Positions 7,625 to 16,800 of a stretch of 64,000 bases of DNA are shown here, one piece after another. The DNA is from Chitinophaga pollutisoli. Its GTDB lineage: Bacteria; Bacteroidota; Bacteroidia; Chitinophagales; Chitinophagaceae. The position numbers and the translations under genes were made by a program. Under the pieces are notes generated by a model that worked only from the letters and a program-made list of their open reading frames with translations, did no database searches and had not been told where the DNA came from. How positions within the stretch are numbered: the stretch's first letter is position 1; the number at the start of each line of letters is the position of its first letter. The stretch is from contig NZ_CP149822.1 in NCBI RefSeq assembly GCF_038396755.1, positions 5,734,001-5,798,000 of the forward strand, read 5' to 3'.

Positions 7625-8671
7625 ATGGACGATAAAAGCACAAAAAGAGGCGTAGTCGTAGGCATATTCGTGTTCATCGGATTGCTCATTTTCGTTGCGG
7701 GAATCCTCATCCTGGGCGGACAAAAGAAAACTTTCATGTCGAGCCTCGGCGTGGTAGCCGTTTTTCACGACATCGGCGGCCTCAACAAAGGCGATAACGT
7801 TTGGTATTCCGGCGTAAAGGTCGGTACCATCAAATCCATCAGCTTCATGGGGCACGACCGCATCCTGGTGAAAATGCAGATCGACAAGCGTTCGCGCGAA
7901 TTTATCCATAAGGACGTGATCGCGAAAGTAAGTTCCGACGGGTTGGTGGGCAATAAAATCATCGCCCTCGCGGGCGGAACGGCGGGCGTGCCGGCGGTGG
8001 AAGACGGAGATACGATTGCAGTGGCCACCGCCATCAGCAGCGACGAGCTCCTGGAAACGCTGCAGGTAAATAATAAGAGCCTCGTCGAGATCACGGGCAA
8101 CCTCAAAACGATCACTAAGAAGATCGCCGACGGCGAGGGATCGCTGGGGCGTTTGATTTCCAGCGATACGGTATACAACGATCTGAAGGGAACGATCGCC
8201 AGCCTGCAAACGACCGCGCAGAATACCCGCCGTCTCACGGAAAACCTGACCGATTACACGTCGAAGCTCCAGCGCAAGGGGACCCTTGCCGGCGACCTGG
8301 TGTCCGATACCGTCGTGTTTGCACGGCTGCGCTCATCGATGGGCCGGATTGAATCCGCGTCGAAAGGGATCGATAGTGTGATGCATAATTTACAGTCGGC
8401 CAGCGCCAGCGTGAACGACAACCTGCAAAGCGATAAAACGCCGGCGGGTTTGTTGCTCAATGATGAGAAAACGGCCGAATCCCTCAAGACCACGATCCGC
8501 AACCTGCAATCCAGCACTTACAAGCTGGACGAGAACATGGAAGCGTTGCAGCATAATTTCCTGCTGCGCGGTTTCTTCCGCCGCCGCGACAAAGCCGAGC
8601 GCAAGGAGCAGCAGCGCCTTGAAAAGGAAGCGGAAAAACAGCGGAAGGATTCTGCCCGTGCTGCGCAATAA
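7625..8671 (+). CDS. mlaD: MlaD family (MCE) periplasmic lipid-binding protein
   Basis: This 348-residue protein has one N-terminal membrane anchor (VVVGIFVFIGLLIFVAGILIL, about residues 9-29). An MCE domain follows (about 38-120; GLNKGDNVWYSGVKVGTI and VSSDGLVGNKIIAL), then a long helical, probably coiled-coil tail ending in a charged Lys/Arg/Glu stretch. That is the single-MCE MlaD plan with a long C-terminal extension, as is usual in Bacteroidota. It should form a hexameric ring that accepts lipid from or delivers it to the MlaE-MlaF core encoded just upstream. The operon ends in a strong terminator at 8696. Confidence 0.93.
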   Translation: MDDKSTKRGVVVGIFVFIGLLIFVAGILILGGQKKTFMSSLGVVAVFHDIGGLNKGDNVWYSGVKVGTIKSISFMGHDRILVKMQIDKRSREFIHKDVIAKVSSDGLVGNKIIALAGGTAGVPAVEDGDTIAVATAISSDELLETLQVNNKSLVEITGNLKTITKKIADGEGSLGRLISSDTVYNDLKGTIASLQTTAQNTRRLTENLTDYTSKLQRKGTLAGDLVSDTVVFARLRSSMGRIESASKGIDSVMHNLQSASASVNDNLQSDKTPAGLLLNDEKTAESLKTTIRNLQSSTYKLDENMEALQHNFLLRGFFRRRDKAERKEQQRLEKEAEKQRKDSARAAQ

Positions 8672-8695
8672 TGTGAAATCAATCTGAAGTTATTG

Positions 8696-8727
8696 AGAAC
8701 GGCTGCCCTGAGGCAGCCGTTCTTTAT
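8696..8727 (+). terminator. Rho-independent terminator of the mla operon
   Basis: An 11-bp stem, GAACGGCTGCC with GGCAGCCGTTC around a CTGA loop, is followed by TTTAT. It lies about 25 bases after mlaD. Confidence 0.88.
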
Positions 8728-8761
8728 CTAAGCAATAATATCTTATGTAATCAAGTGGCGG

Positions 8762-9754
8762 TCAGTAACGCGCCGGCATGGGAACGTTGCGGTTGTACTT
8801 TTTGCGGTATTCCACGGGAGACAGGCCAGTGGTGCGTTTGAACAGGGTACGGAACGCCTTGTTGTCGGTATATCCCACTTCAAACATCACTTCGGTGATA
8901 TTTTTCCTGCTCGTTTCGAATCCTTTTTTCGCCGCTTCGATCTTCACCCGCTGGATGTATTCGGTGACGGTGTTGCGGGTGGCTTTCTTGAAGCGCCTTT
9001 CGAGGCTGCGGCGGCTGATGGCGAAGTGCGTGGTGAGCTGGTCTACCGTAATGCGCTCCGCGAAATTGGATTCGATATACGACTGGATTTCCTTGACGGA
9101 GTCGTCCGGATGGTCTTTTTGCCCTTTGAACATAATAAACGCGCTCTGGCTGCCGCGGTCGATTTCGATGGCGAAATATTTGGAGCAAAGGATGGCGAGG
9201 TCGCGGTTGGTGTATTTTTCTACGATATGCAGCAGGAGGTTGTAGAAGGAATTGGCGCCGCCGCTGGAATAGGTGCCTTGTTCATCGGTAATGATGCGGT
9301 CGGGCACGAGTTCCACCTTCGGGAACATGTCGCGGAAAAGCGCTTCGGAGAGCCAGTGGGTGGAGCATTTGCGCCCATCGACCAGGCCGGTGGCGGCGAG
9401 CAGGAAAGCCCCCACGCAAAGGCTCGCCACTTCCGCGCCGCCCGCATGCTGCTGCCGGATCCAGGGCAGGAATTCACGGTTGGCTTCGATCACTTCATCC
9501 ATATCGCCATTTACGGCGGGGATGATGATCAGGTCGGTTTTGGCAACGTCGGCGATGGTGACATCGGGCTTCACGGAAAACAGGCGGTCGTAAACCTGGG
9601 TGTCGCCCGTCATTCCCACCAGCTGCACGGAAAAAAGCGGGTCTTCATCCGTTTGCCGGAGGAATTCATTGACCTGGGAGAACACGCGGAACGAGCCGTC
9701 GATACAACCAAGCGCTACTGCGCCTTTCGGGATGAGGATGGAGATATGCTTCAT
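8762..9754 (-). CDS. GlxA-type AraC family transcriptional regulator (second copy)
   Basis: A 330-residue regulator with the same plan as the gene at 1965-2939. The N-terminal DJ-1/PfpI-like domain contains ASLCVGAFLLAATGLVDG. The C-terminal AraC domain contains QLTTHFAISRRSLERRFKKATRNT and GYTDNKAFRTLFKRTTGLSPVEYRKKYNRN. It diverges from the operon of a small protein and a VOC protein at 9865. A TATTTTTG box lies on the minus strand at 9759-9766, but it is so close to the start codon that the transcript would be nearly leaderless, so this box may be fortuitous. Target unknown; its divergent neighbours are the first candidates. Confidence 0.88.
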   Translation of the reverse strand: MKHISILIPKGAVALGCIDGSFRVFSQVNEFLRQTDEDPLFSVQLVGMTGDTQVYDRLFSVKPDVTIADVAKTDLIIIPAVNGDMDEVIEANREFLPWIRQQHAGGAEVASLCVGAFLLAATGLVDGRKCSTHWLSEALFRDMFPKVELVPDRIITDEQGTYSSGGANSFYNLLLHIVEKYTNRDLAILCSKYFAIEIDRGSQSAFIMFKGQKDHPDDSVKEIQSYIESNFAERITVDQLTTHFAISRRSLERRFKKATRNTVTEYIQRVKIEAAKKGFETSRKNITEVMFEVGYTDNKAFRTLFKRTTGLSPVEYRKKYNRNVPMPARY

Positions 9755-9837
9755 ATTTCAAAAATAAGCGAAAATTTTGTCGCAATCCACCCCGCATTTT
9801 GCCTTTTTTACACCCCGTCTTTCTGAACTCCGCCTGC

Positions 9838-9845
9838 TATTTTTG
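9838..9845 (+). promoter_or_regulatory. Bacteroidota -7 box (TATTTTTG)
   Basis: An exact TAnnTTTG match lies 20 bases before the ATG at 9865. I see no clean TTTG at the -33 position, so the promoter may be activator-dependent. Confidence 0.5.
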
Positions 9846-9864
9846 CATTATCAATTCCCCACCG

Positions 9865-10107
9865 ATGGTAGAAGTATTCAAAACAGACGTAGATTCGACC
9901 GCCTCCGCCCGGCGCATTACCGCGGCCATCATGGAGGCCATGGAAGGATGCCGCGCCAACTTCGACCTTGAAGACTGCGACCGCATCCTGCGCGTTTGCC
10001 GCGATAGCGGAACGGTGGACGCGGAAGCGGTGATCGCGCTGGTGCGAAAACATGATTATTCGGCGGTGGTCCTGGAAGATATCGTAACACAATCTATCAC
10101 CTCATAA
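9865..10107 (+). CDS. Small 80-residue protein of unknown function
   Basis: Starting at ATG 9865 (MVEVFKTDVDSTASARRI), the protein has 80 residues, is soluble, and lacks a signal peptide. The pattern ITAAIMEAMEGCRANFDLEDCDRILRVCRDSG looks like a helical substrate- or metal-contacting protein with three Cys (GCR, EDC, RVCR), but I recognise no family. Start choice rests on the TATTTTTG box 20 bases upstream; the open frame extends further 5' through that promoter. It is followed after 11 bases by a VOC protein, so the two probably form an operon. Confidence 0.6.
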   Translation: MVEVFKTDVDSTASARRITAAIMEAMEGCRANFDLEDCDRILRVCRDSGTVDAEAVIALVRKHDYSAVVLEDIVTQSITS

Positions 10108-10118
10108 AACCTACACTC

Positions 10119-10553
10119 ATGGCACACATGAATCCTTACCTGAACTTCAACGGGCAGTGCGCGCAGGCGTTTGAATTCTATAAATCCGTGCTGGGCGGCG
10201 AATTTACGCAACCCGGTATCATGCGGATGAAAGACGCGCCGCCGAATGAAGAATACCCGCTCGATCCGAAAGACGCTGACCTGGTGATGCACGTGGCACT
10301 GCCCGTCGGCAGTAACATCCTTATGGGCAGCGATTGCCCGCCGTCGTGGGGGAGCGTGGAGCAGGGAACGGCCAGCAATATTTCACTGACAACCGCCGAT
10401 GAGGCGGAAACCAAAAGGATTTTCGACGGCCTCGCCGACGGCGGGAAAGTCGCCATGCCGCTGGGCCCTACGTTCTGGAGCCCGATGTTTGGCATGCTGA
10501 CCGACAAGTTCGGCATTCAATGGATGGTTGGCATGGAGCACAAACAGCAGTAG
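10119..10553 (+). CDS. VOC family protein (PhnB-like)
   Basis: A 144-residue glyoxalase/bleomycin-resistance-fold protein. The N-terminus MNPYLNFNGQCAQAFEFYKSVLGGEF and the C-terminus FGIQWMVGMEH are typical of the PhnB/3-demethylubiquinone-methyltransferase-like branch of the VOC superfamily. These proteins bind a metal through residues spread over paired beta-alpha-beta-beta-beta modules; here the N-terminal His seems replaced, as in many PhnB-like members. Function in this branch is mostly unassigned. It is the second gene after the 80-residue gene. Confidence 0.85.
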   Translation: MAHMNPYLNFNGQCAQAFEFYKSVLGGEFTQPGIMRMKDAPPNEEYPLDPKDADLVMHVALPVGSNILMGSDCPPSWGSVEQGTASNISLTTADEAETKRIFDGLADGGKVAMPLGPTFWSPMFGMLTDKFGIQWMVGMEHKQQ

Positions 10554-10629
10554 TCGCAAAATGTTCGTATTCCCGCTTGTTGTCAAAATAATACCATCAA
10601 CCTGATCGCTCTCCGGGGAAGATTCGACG

Positions 10630-10717
10630 ATCCTTCGATAATCCTTCGTCGATCCCTCGTTCAAACACCCTCAAGCCCGTACTGCGAACGAACGCGAACG
10701 AAGAATGAACGAAGGAT
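10630..10717. repeat. Imperfect inverted repeat built of short CCTTCG/CGAAGG units
   Basis: The left side (10630-10662) contains ATCCTTCG, ATCCTTCG and ATCCCTCG. The right side (10686-10717) contains GAACGAA, GAACGAA and GAACGAAGGAT. The two are roughly complementary over about 32 bases around a 23-base loop. The 383-base space between the VOC gene and the LLM gene (10554-10936) otherwise holds only the terminator at 10820 and the promoter at 10912. The element looks like a REP-type intergenic repeat rather than a terminator, since it lacks a T tract. Confidence 0.4.
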
Positions 10718-10819
10718 GTCGGTAGGATGTCAGCAGGTTTTGCGTCCGATATGGGGATATTTCTTCATATCATGGTCTGCCATCCCGTTTTTGATAATGT
10801 TATTTTAACTTACATGTAC

Positions 10820-10856
10820 CTGCCCGCCGGTGTTACCGGACGGGCAGGCTTTTATT
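10820..10856 (+). terminator. Hairpin terminator
   Basis: CTGCCCGCCGGT and ACCGGACGGGCAG pair around a GTT loop with one bulged base, followed by GCTTTTATT. It lies 267 bases after the VOC stop codon, so an additional transcript may end here. Confidence 0.7.
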
Positions 10857-10911
10857 AGGTTAAACAACTTACCTGGAGGTCACCGGTGGCCGCCGGAGTT
10901 TCTGTTTCACC

Positions 10912-10919
10912 TATTTTTG
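10912..10919 (+). promoter_or_regulatory. Bacteroidota -7 box (TATTTTTG) for the LLM gene
   Basis: An exact TAnnTTTG match lies 17 bases before the ATG at 10937. It supports that ATG over an in-frame upstream start lying before the box. Confidence 0.5.
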
Positions 10920-10936
10920 CAGTTCAAACCGGAACT

Positions 10937-11980
10937 ATGGAATTAGGAATCAGCTCATTCGGAGAAATCAAGCCGGAAGGCGTCAGCGGCGGCGCCCGCG
11001 CATCCTTCCTCGCCATGCAGGAACTGATCGCGGAAGCGCGTTTGGCCGACCAAACAGGGCTCGATGTGTTCGCGCTCGGCGAGCATCACCGCCCTGATTT
11101 TATCATTTCCTCCCCGGAAGTCGCCCTTGCGGGCATTGCTTCCGTTACGGAGCATATCCGCCTGTCGAGCTCGGTTACCGTGCTTAGTTCCGCCGATCCT
11201 GTGCGCACCTTCCAGCAATTCGCCACGCTCGACCTCATTTCAGGCGGCCGGGCGGAGATCATGGCCGGGCGGGGTTCTTTTACCGAATCTTTTCCACTTT
11301 TCGGTTTCAGCCTGAGCGACTACGATCAGCTGTATATCGAAAAGCTGCAAATGCTCATGGAGATCAACGAAAACGAGATACTCACCTGGAAGGGGAAATA
11401 CCGTGCGCCGGTGAGCAACCGCGGCGTTTATCCCCGGCCATACCAGGCGGCGTTACCTATCTGGATTGCCGCCGGCGGCACGCCGGCTTCGGCGGTGCGG
11501 GCGGGCAAGCTGGGGCTGCCATTGATCGTGGCCATCCTGGGCGGGCGCCCTTCGCAGTTCGTGCCTTTCATGAACTTGTACAAAAAAGCAGCCGAAGAAG
11601 CCGGGCACGACCTGTCGAAACTGCAATTCGGCATCAACAGCCAGCTGTACATAGCGGAAAATTCCGACCAGGCGGCGGATGAGTTCTGGCCTTCTTACGA
11701 AACACTCATGAACCGTGTGGGCCGTGACCGCGGATGGCAACCCATCACCCGCGAACAGTTTGAATACCTCCGCCTGCCCGATGGGCCGCTGTTCGTTGGC
11801 AGCGTGCAGGAAGTGACGGACAAAATCCTCCACCAGCACAAACTTTTCGGCCACACCCGATTCCTGGGACAACTGGTGAAAGGGTATATCGAACCCGAAA
11901 AAGTACTTCGCTGCATTGAATTGTTCGGCACCCGCGTGGCGCCAGCGGTACGCGCTGCGCTCGGAAAAATGTCTTCCTGA
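10937..11980 (+). CDS. LLM class flavin-dependent oxidoreductase
   Basis: A 347-residue luciferase-like monooxygenase starting at MELGISSFGE. Family features are the barrel start, LADQTGLDVFALGEHHRPDF (about residues 37-56), AGIASVTEHIRLSSSVTVLSS, and the FMN/phosphate region GRAEIMAGRGSFTESFPLFG. The enzyme would use reduced FMN supplied by a reductase to oxidise an unknown substrate. It is a single gene; upstream is a promoter box and downstream a long hairpin. No flavin reductase adjoins it. Confidence 0.9.
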   Translation: MELGISSFGEIKPEGVSGGARASFLAMQELIAEARLADQTGLDVFALGEHHRPDFIISSPEVALAGIASVTEHIRLSSSVTVLSSADPVRTFQQFATLDLISGGRAEIMAGRGSFTESFPLFGFSLSDYDQLYIEKLQMLMEINENEILTWKGKYRAPVSNRGVYPRPYQAALPIWIAAGGTPASAVRAGKLGLPLIVAILGGRPSQFVPFMNLYKKAAEEAGHDLSKLQFGINSQLYIAENSDQAADEFWPSYETLMNRVGRDRGWQPITREQFEYLRLPDGPLFVGSVQEVTDKILHQHKLFGHTRFLGQLVKGYIEPEKVLRCIELFGTRVAPAVRAALGKMSS

Positions 11981-12000
11981 TCCCATCGCTTATGGCATTC

Positions 12001-12044
12001 CACTGGCTTGTTGATTCCCCGCAACGGGGCTTGACAAGCCAGTG
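12001..12044. repeat. Nested inverted repeat after the LLM gene
   Basis: CACTGGCTTGT (12001-12011) and ACAAGCCAGTG (12034-12044) are perfect complements. They enclose a second hairpin, CCCC-GCAAC-GGGG (12017-12029). Allowing one bulged base extends the arms to about 11996-12048. It may end the LLM transcript, but it has no T tract (AATATTT follows). It lies directly before the promoter of the fluoride riboswitch. Confidence 0.55.
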
Positions 12045-12053
12045 AATATTTCC

Positions 12054-12060
12054 TACCTTG
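12054..12060 (+). promoter_or_regulatory. Probable -7 box for riboswitch transcript
   Basis: TACCTTG matches the relaxed Bacteroidota -7 element. Transcription from it would begin within a few bases of the riboswitch P1 stem, which is the expected arrangement. Confidence 0.4.
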
Positions 12061-12072
12061 CATGCATTCAAC

Positions 12073-12126
12073 AGGAAATGGTGTCTTCCTGACCCAAACC
12101 GCTGCTTCGCAGCTGATGGCGCCTGC
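12073..12126 (+). ncRNA. Fluoride riboswitch (crcB motif)
   Basis: The sequence fits the fluoride aptamer closely. P1 is AGGAA/TTCCT with loop ATGGTGTC. An AAACC linker follows, then the hairpin GCTGC-TTC-GCAGC and the hallmark CTGATGGCGCCTGC. The P1 loop GGTGTC can pair along its full length with the downstream GGCGCC (two G-U pairs), forming the pseudoknot that wraps the fluoride/magnesium site. It lies directly upstream of a CLC gene with fluoride-type motifs. A second hairpin, TAACGGC/GCCGATGTTA (about 12133-12154), follows and may be the expression platform. Confidence 0.88.
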
Positions 12127-12168
12127 AAATACTAACGGCTTCGGCCGATGTTAAAACTATTTGTAGGT

Positions 12169-13461
12169 ATGCACAAACAGCCATCTTCCGACCCCATTGA
12201 CGTATTCAGGTCCCGGTTTCCTTATGCGTATTATCTCATCATCGCAGTGGCCGTTTCGTTTTTTATCGGCTCGGCCGTAGCGCTGTTCCTGATACTGCTG
12301 GATCTTACGACCGTCACGCGCCAGGCGCATCCCTGGCTGTTGTACGGGTTGCCGGTTGCCGGGGTTTTTATCTGGTGGGTATACCATCGTTTCGGCAAGA
12401 ATTCCGCCGCGGGCAACAACCTCATCATAGACGAGATTCACGCGCCCGGCGGCGGCGTTCCCCTCCGTATGACGCCCCTCGTTTTATTCACCACGCTCAT
12501 CACACACCTGTTCGGAGGTTCCGCCGGGCGGGAGGGCACCGCTGTCCAAATGGGCGGCAGTATCGCTTACAGGATCGGGGGATGGATGAAGCTGGATGCC
12601 GGAGATATGCGGATAATTCTCATGATGGGCATTGCGGGCGGTTTCGGGGCCGTTTTCGGCACGCCCGTGGCAGGAACGGTGTTTGCGCTGGAAGTGCTGG
12701 CGATCGGCAAACTGGGCGACCTTAAAGCCCTAGTGCCTTGTGCAGTCGCAGCGTACCTGTCGGACCGGGTATGCCAGTTTTGGGGCGCGGGACACACGCA
12801 TTACGCCATCGGTTTTGCCGGCGGGTTTGACGGGAAGCTTCTGGGGTGGGTGCTCCTGGCCGGTGTCGCCTTCGGATGCGCCAGCCGGCTGTTCTCCTGG
12901 TCCATGCACCGCGTCAAAGACTTATCCGGCAAGCTGTTCGTGGCAACGCCCTGGCTCATGCCCTTCGTGGGAGGTTGCATCATCATCGGCCTGGTATTTA
13001 TAGCCGGAACGCAAGATTACCTCGGGCTGGGCGTTACAGCTTCGCATGCCGATGGCGTCTCAATCGTTAGCGCATTCCGGGAAGGCGGTGCGGAGCCGTT
13101 CAGCTGGTTGTGGAAACTGGCATTTACCGTGGTGACCCTGGGCATGGGGTTCAAAGGGGGAGAGGTGACGCCGCTCTTCTTCATCGGTGCCACGCTGGGG
13201 AATGCTATCGCGCTCTATGCGGGTGTGCCGGTAGACCTGATGGCGGGGCTGGGATTCATCGCGGTGTTTGCCGGCGCCACCAATACGCCGGTAGCCTGTA
13301 CCCTGATGGGCGTGGAACTGTTCGGCCCGGAAAATGTGGTATATTTCGGAGCGGCATGCCTGATGGCGTATTATTTCAGCGGTCACGCCGGTATCTATTC
13401 CTCCCAACGGGTTATCATTCCAAAATTCGGATGGGTGAAGAAAGATCCGCGTCACCCGTAA
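12169..13461 (+). CDS. CLC-type fluoride/proton antiporter
   Basis: A multi-pass CLC channel-family protein of 430 residues from ATG 12169. An upstream in-frame ATG (12148) lies inside the hairpin that follows the riboswitch, so I prefer the later one. In place of the chloride-type GSGIP it has GGGVP (in [13 protein letters not shown]). It has GREGT with the gating Glu, and [18 protein letters not shown] near residue 335. These fit the CLC-F clade, which exports fluoride in exchange for protons, and the fluoride riboswitch upstream strongly supports that. The protein would act in the inner membrane to keep cytosolic fluoride low. DUF6157 follows after 16 bases. Confidence 0.88.
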   Translation: MHKQPSSDPIDVFRSRFPYAYYLIIAVAVSFFIGSAVALFLILLDLTTVTRQAHPWLLYGLPVAGVFIWWVYHRFGKNSAAGNNLIIDEIHAPGGGVPLRMTPLVLFTTLITHLFGGSAGREGTAVQMGGSIAYRIGGWMKLDAGDMRIILMMGIAGGFGAVFGTPVAGTVFALEVLAIGKLGDLKALVPCAVAAYLSDRVCQFWGAGHTHYAIGFAGGFDGKLLGWVLLAGVAFGCASRLFSWSMHRVKDLSGKLFVATPWLMPFVGGCIIIGLVFIAGTQDYLGLGVTASHADGVSIVSAFREGGAEPFSWLWKLAFTVVTLGMGFKGGEVTPLFFIGATLGNAIALYAGVPVDLMAGLGFIAVFAGATNTPVACTLMGVELFGPENVVYFGAACLMAYYFSGHAGIYSSQRVIIPKFGWVKKDPRHP

Positions 13462-13477
13462 CGCAAAGCATTTCACC

Positions 13478-13888
13478 ATGAAAACCACCAATTACTTCAA
13501 CACCTTTATCGAAGTGGCGGACGATTGTCCGGTGGCGGAAGGGGAGATCCCCCGGGCCAGGAACGGCAAAGTAACTGTTGCGTCGTACCAGTTCGATATG
13601 ATCCTGGCACATCCCTACAAATATACTTCCGACGATATCCTCTTCAACCAATACGCCGATAAGGAAGGCCTTGCCGGCCAGGCGCGGAAAGACGGCCGCA
13701 AAGCATACTTCCAGACCGGGCGTGCCTGCCTGCGTGCTTCTCCGCTCGGAAAGCGCTATGGCTGGGGCATTCACTACGACGCCGAGGGCCGGATCGCCAT
13801 CTATGCGAAAGGTACGCCGGAATACGATCGTTTCAGCAAAGACCCGCAACTCCAGCACACAAAAGCCATGCGTTCCAAAAAAGCCTGA
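13478..13888 (+). CDS. DUF6157 family protein
   Basis: A 136-residue soluble protein recognisable as DUF6157 by MKTTNYFNTFIEVADDCP, the GKVTVASYQFDMI block and GKRYGWGIHYDAEGRIAIY. Function is unknown. It starts 16 bases after the fluoride exporter and may share its riboswitch-controlled transcript, which would make a fluoride-stress role worth testing, though the family also occurs elsewhere. Its stop codon is one base from the stop codon of the convergent CHAT gene. Confidence 0.8.
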   Translation: MKTTNYFNTFIEVADDCPVAEGEIPRARNGKVTVASYQFDMILAHPYKYTSDDILFNQYADKEGLAGQARKDGRKAYFQTGRACLRASPLGKRYGWGIHYDAEGRIAIYAKGTPEYDRFSKDPQLQHTKAMRSKKA

Positions 13889-13889
13889 T

Positions 13890-16800
13890 TTACGGGAACA
13901 GTTTACGCAACGGATCCAGTTGTTGCCGGGCGTTTGTGGCGCGGGTGAGCCTGTTTTTTCCCGCCATCGACAACACATCATCAATAAAATCGAACAAACC
14001 CGCATCCGCCTGTTTCATGACGGGGTGCGCCGCTTGTTGCCGTGCAGTCTTGTAAGCCGCTTCTGCTTCCTGGTAGCTGGTGGCGGAAGGTTGCAGGAAG
14101 TGCAACCCCATCAGGATGTGCGCTTCCGTGACCAATTGGCGGTAGGCCTGTCCGCCGAGCTGATCCACCGGTGATTTGCGGTGCTCAAGGAGCAGTTGGC
14201 GCAATTCCGCCACGGCGGCCTCTTTCGATGGCCCTTGCGACCCCGCCACCGACAGGGCGTTTTGTAAAAGGTAGTAACATCCAAGGCTATACGCTTTCAG
14301 CCCGTTATGCGCAATGCCCGCGGCTTCCCGGTAACAATCCGCCGAAGCACGGTAAGCGGCTTTTTTCGCTTTTCCATGACTGAGGAACGCTTTGCGTTTG
14401 TAAGCGCTGCCGAGCAGGTGCAACCTTTCCGATGTGGCGCCCATTTTCCGGAGGAAGAGAATATCGCCAATAACGCGATCCACGTCCTGCAGGATGGTAT
14501 CGCTTTGCGCCGGGTTGTCGCGGTATTGCTGCATGAGGGATGCCAGGCGCACGGCGCAGTAGCGTTCCATCGTTGCGCCGGAGAAGCTGGCCGTTTCTGT
14601 TTGCAGCAGTTGGGTGAATAGCTGGATGGCGGACTCGAACTGGCCGAGGCTCGCATAAAGCAAGGCCTGCAGCTCGGTGATGGCGGGCGTGCGGATCTTG
14701 TTCTCATCCACCTGCCGGCAAATGTCTTCCACCTGCCGCAACGTTCTTTGTACATCGCCGTCGCCCAGATCGAGGGCGCTGAGCATGTTGGAAAGCATAA
14801 TCTCAGCATCGTCGGCCAGCAGCAGCGGTTCGTTTGGTTTGCCCGAATGGCTGCCTGGTTCCATCACGTAAAACGGATCGCCGTAGCACTGGTATGCGCC
14901 CCAGGTATTGGTGCGGTGGCCATGCAGGTCAAAGATGTGTTTGCGCGCGGCTTTCACGGCGTCGCCAAAATTCTTCCCCTGGAACATTTCCTTGTAAAAC
15001 CGCCCGGTGAAGTCCAGTGCCGCTGCATCGTCTACCGCCCATCCCGCTACGATGACTGCACGTACGCCGTTGTTGATCAGTTGCGTGCCGAAGTTGGCTG
15101 CCAGCTGATAACGTTGCTGGTAGCGGGCCTCGGCGGCGCCGTTCATTTCACCGAGGAAGCAGCAGTTGACGAACACGAACTCGGGAACGGTGGGCAGCTG
15201 GTCGAGGTGCGTGGTGTTGAGACAGGTTTCTGCCCCGATGAGCATGCCGCTTTTGAGATAGTTTTCAGGATCGAAAACGCCATGCCCTGCGAGGTGGATG
15301 ATCTTGTAGTCGCGGGCGAAGAGCGCGGATAGGATGTCTGCATCCGACGCGTTGAGCAACGGCCAGGTATTGTAATCCTGCGCATCGAGGAGCTGCTGGA
15401 CTTTGGCCCCTTCGTGCCGGGCGCCCGGCAATTGGCCATAAGTGCCTTTCAGATCGGGATCGGCTACGATGAGCGCAGTGCGCGATACAACGGGATTGAT
15501 GCGGATACGGTAATCCTTTGTGGCCAGCTGGCGTACCATCCCGGCGTTGACACTGAGCGGCTGTGTGTCGGTCAATGCGTCCTGCAACAGTTCCCAGGGA
15601 TATTCCGCCGTTTGGGTATCCACGATCCAGTTGATATTGCTCTGGCGTTTGATCTGGTCTTTAAAATCTTTAGGGATCAGCATTTCGAACATGGACTTGG
15701 CGAGCTGGGGATTCCAGCGGTTTTGCCCGCTCATGGCGTTCAGCAGCGATTGCATGCCGCTCCGGGAAACGTGCAGGATGCGCTCCTCTTCCCGCGCGGC
15801 GTCGGTAGACATGGTGAATCGCAATTCCCCCGCGCCGTCAGTTTTGTCCCTGTCTTCGATATGCCGCACCTGGATGCGCGTCCACCAGTCGCTGTTATTG
15901 TCGATCAGCATGCGTTCCCTGCTGCCGGGGCGCTTTATGATGGTGCGGTTTTTCCAGAGGATGTGCAGCTGTTTCTTTTCTTCTTCGTCGATATGATTGA
16001 TGGCCATGAAGCAACCCATGGCCCTGTCGCGGAAAAGCTCGATAAATTCTATCTCGCCTACCGTAATAGCGTTGTCGTAATTGTCGCGGATTTTGTCGTT
16101 GGCATGCTGCACGCCCGTGATCACCGCGCGCACCGAGCTTTCGATACTTAAACCGCCATACCCGCAACCGATGGCCAGTGTGCTGATGCCCACGGTGCGT
16201 TTTGGCGTGGCTACCGAAGCTGGCACGGCGATCGGGCTGTTGAATGCCGATAAGTATTTGAGTACCGCTTTTTCCACCGTTTGCGCCAGCAGCCATGGCG
16301 TCAGTTCGCCTTGCCGTCCGAGTCCCGCGATGATGGCGCCTTTGAAGGGCGCCGGATTTTCCACGATGAACAGTTCGCTGGTGCCCGGGTCGCCGGGGTA
16401 CAGGCCCAGTCCGTGCCGACGCGCGAGTTCGCCGTGCAGGAAATAGTTGATGGCTTTTTCGGCGGAGAAAAGCCCGTCGTTCAGAAAGTGCCCCACCAGC
16501 ACCGGGTGCGCCGCAAATTTGCAATCGCCGTTGCTAAGGGAAATGGTGATGGGGACGGCGCCTTCGCGGTAAATGGTGTCTTGCGGGAGGCCGAGCATGG
16601 AGCGTTCGAGGTTTTCGGGGGAAATGCCGAAGGCCACGGCCGCTTTTTGCGGCTTCGGCTTCGCGGCGCCTCCGATACCGCGGGCTTCCGGGGGCGTGTT
16701 GCGCAGCAGGGTGGTGGACCCGTTGCGGAGGATTTCCTTGATGGCGGTGAATATCCGTTTATCGCATGGCAGCGCGCCGTAGGGAACGCTGGTGTAGTAT

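Noticed and set aside
6215..8209. Long 664-codon minus-strand frame over the mla operon, and similar long antisense frames over leuB, leuA and GH92
   Set aside because: They lie opposite well-supported genes in GC-rich DNA, where long antisense frames arise from codon bias, and their translations are not protein-like.
9759..9766. TATTTTTG on the minus strand as the promoter of the second GlxA gene
   Set aside because: It lies only 4 bases from the start codon, which would give an almost leaderless transcript. The match is exact but position argues for coincidence.
15895..16524. Minus-strand 209-codon frame inside the CHAT gene as a separate gene
   Set aside because: It is an out-of-frame shadow of the continuous 1767-residue protein, rich in Arg/Ala/Pro as expected for a shifted GC-rich frame.
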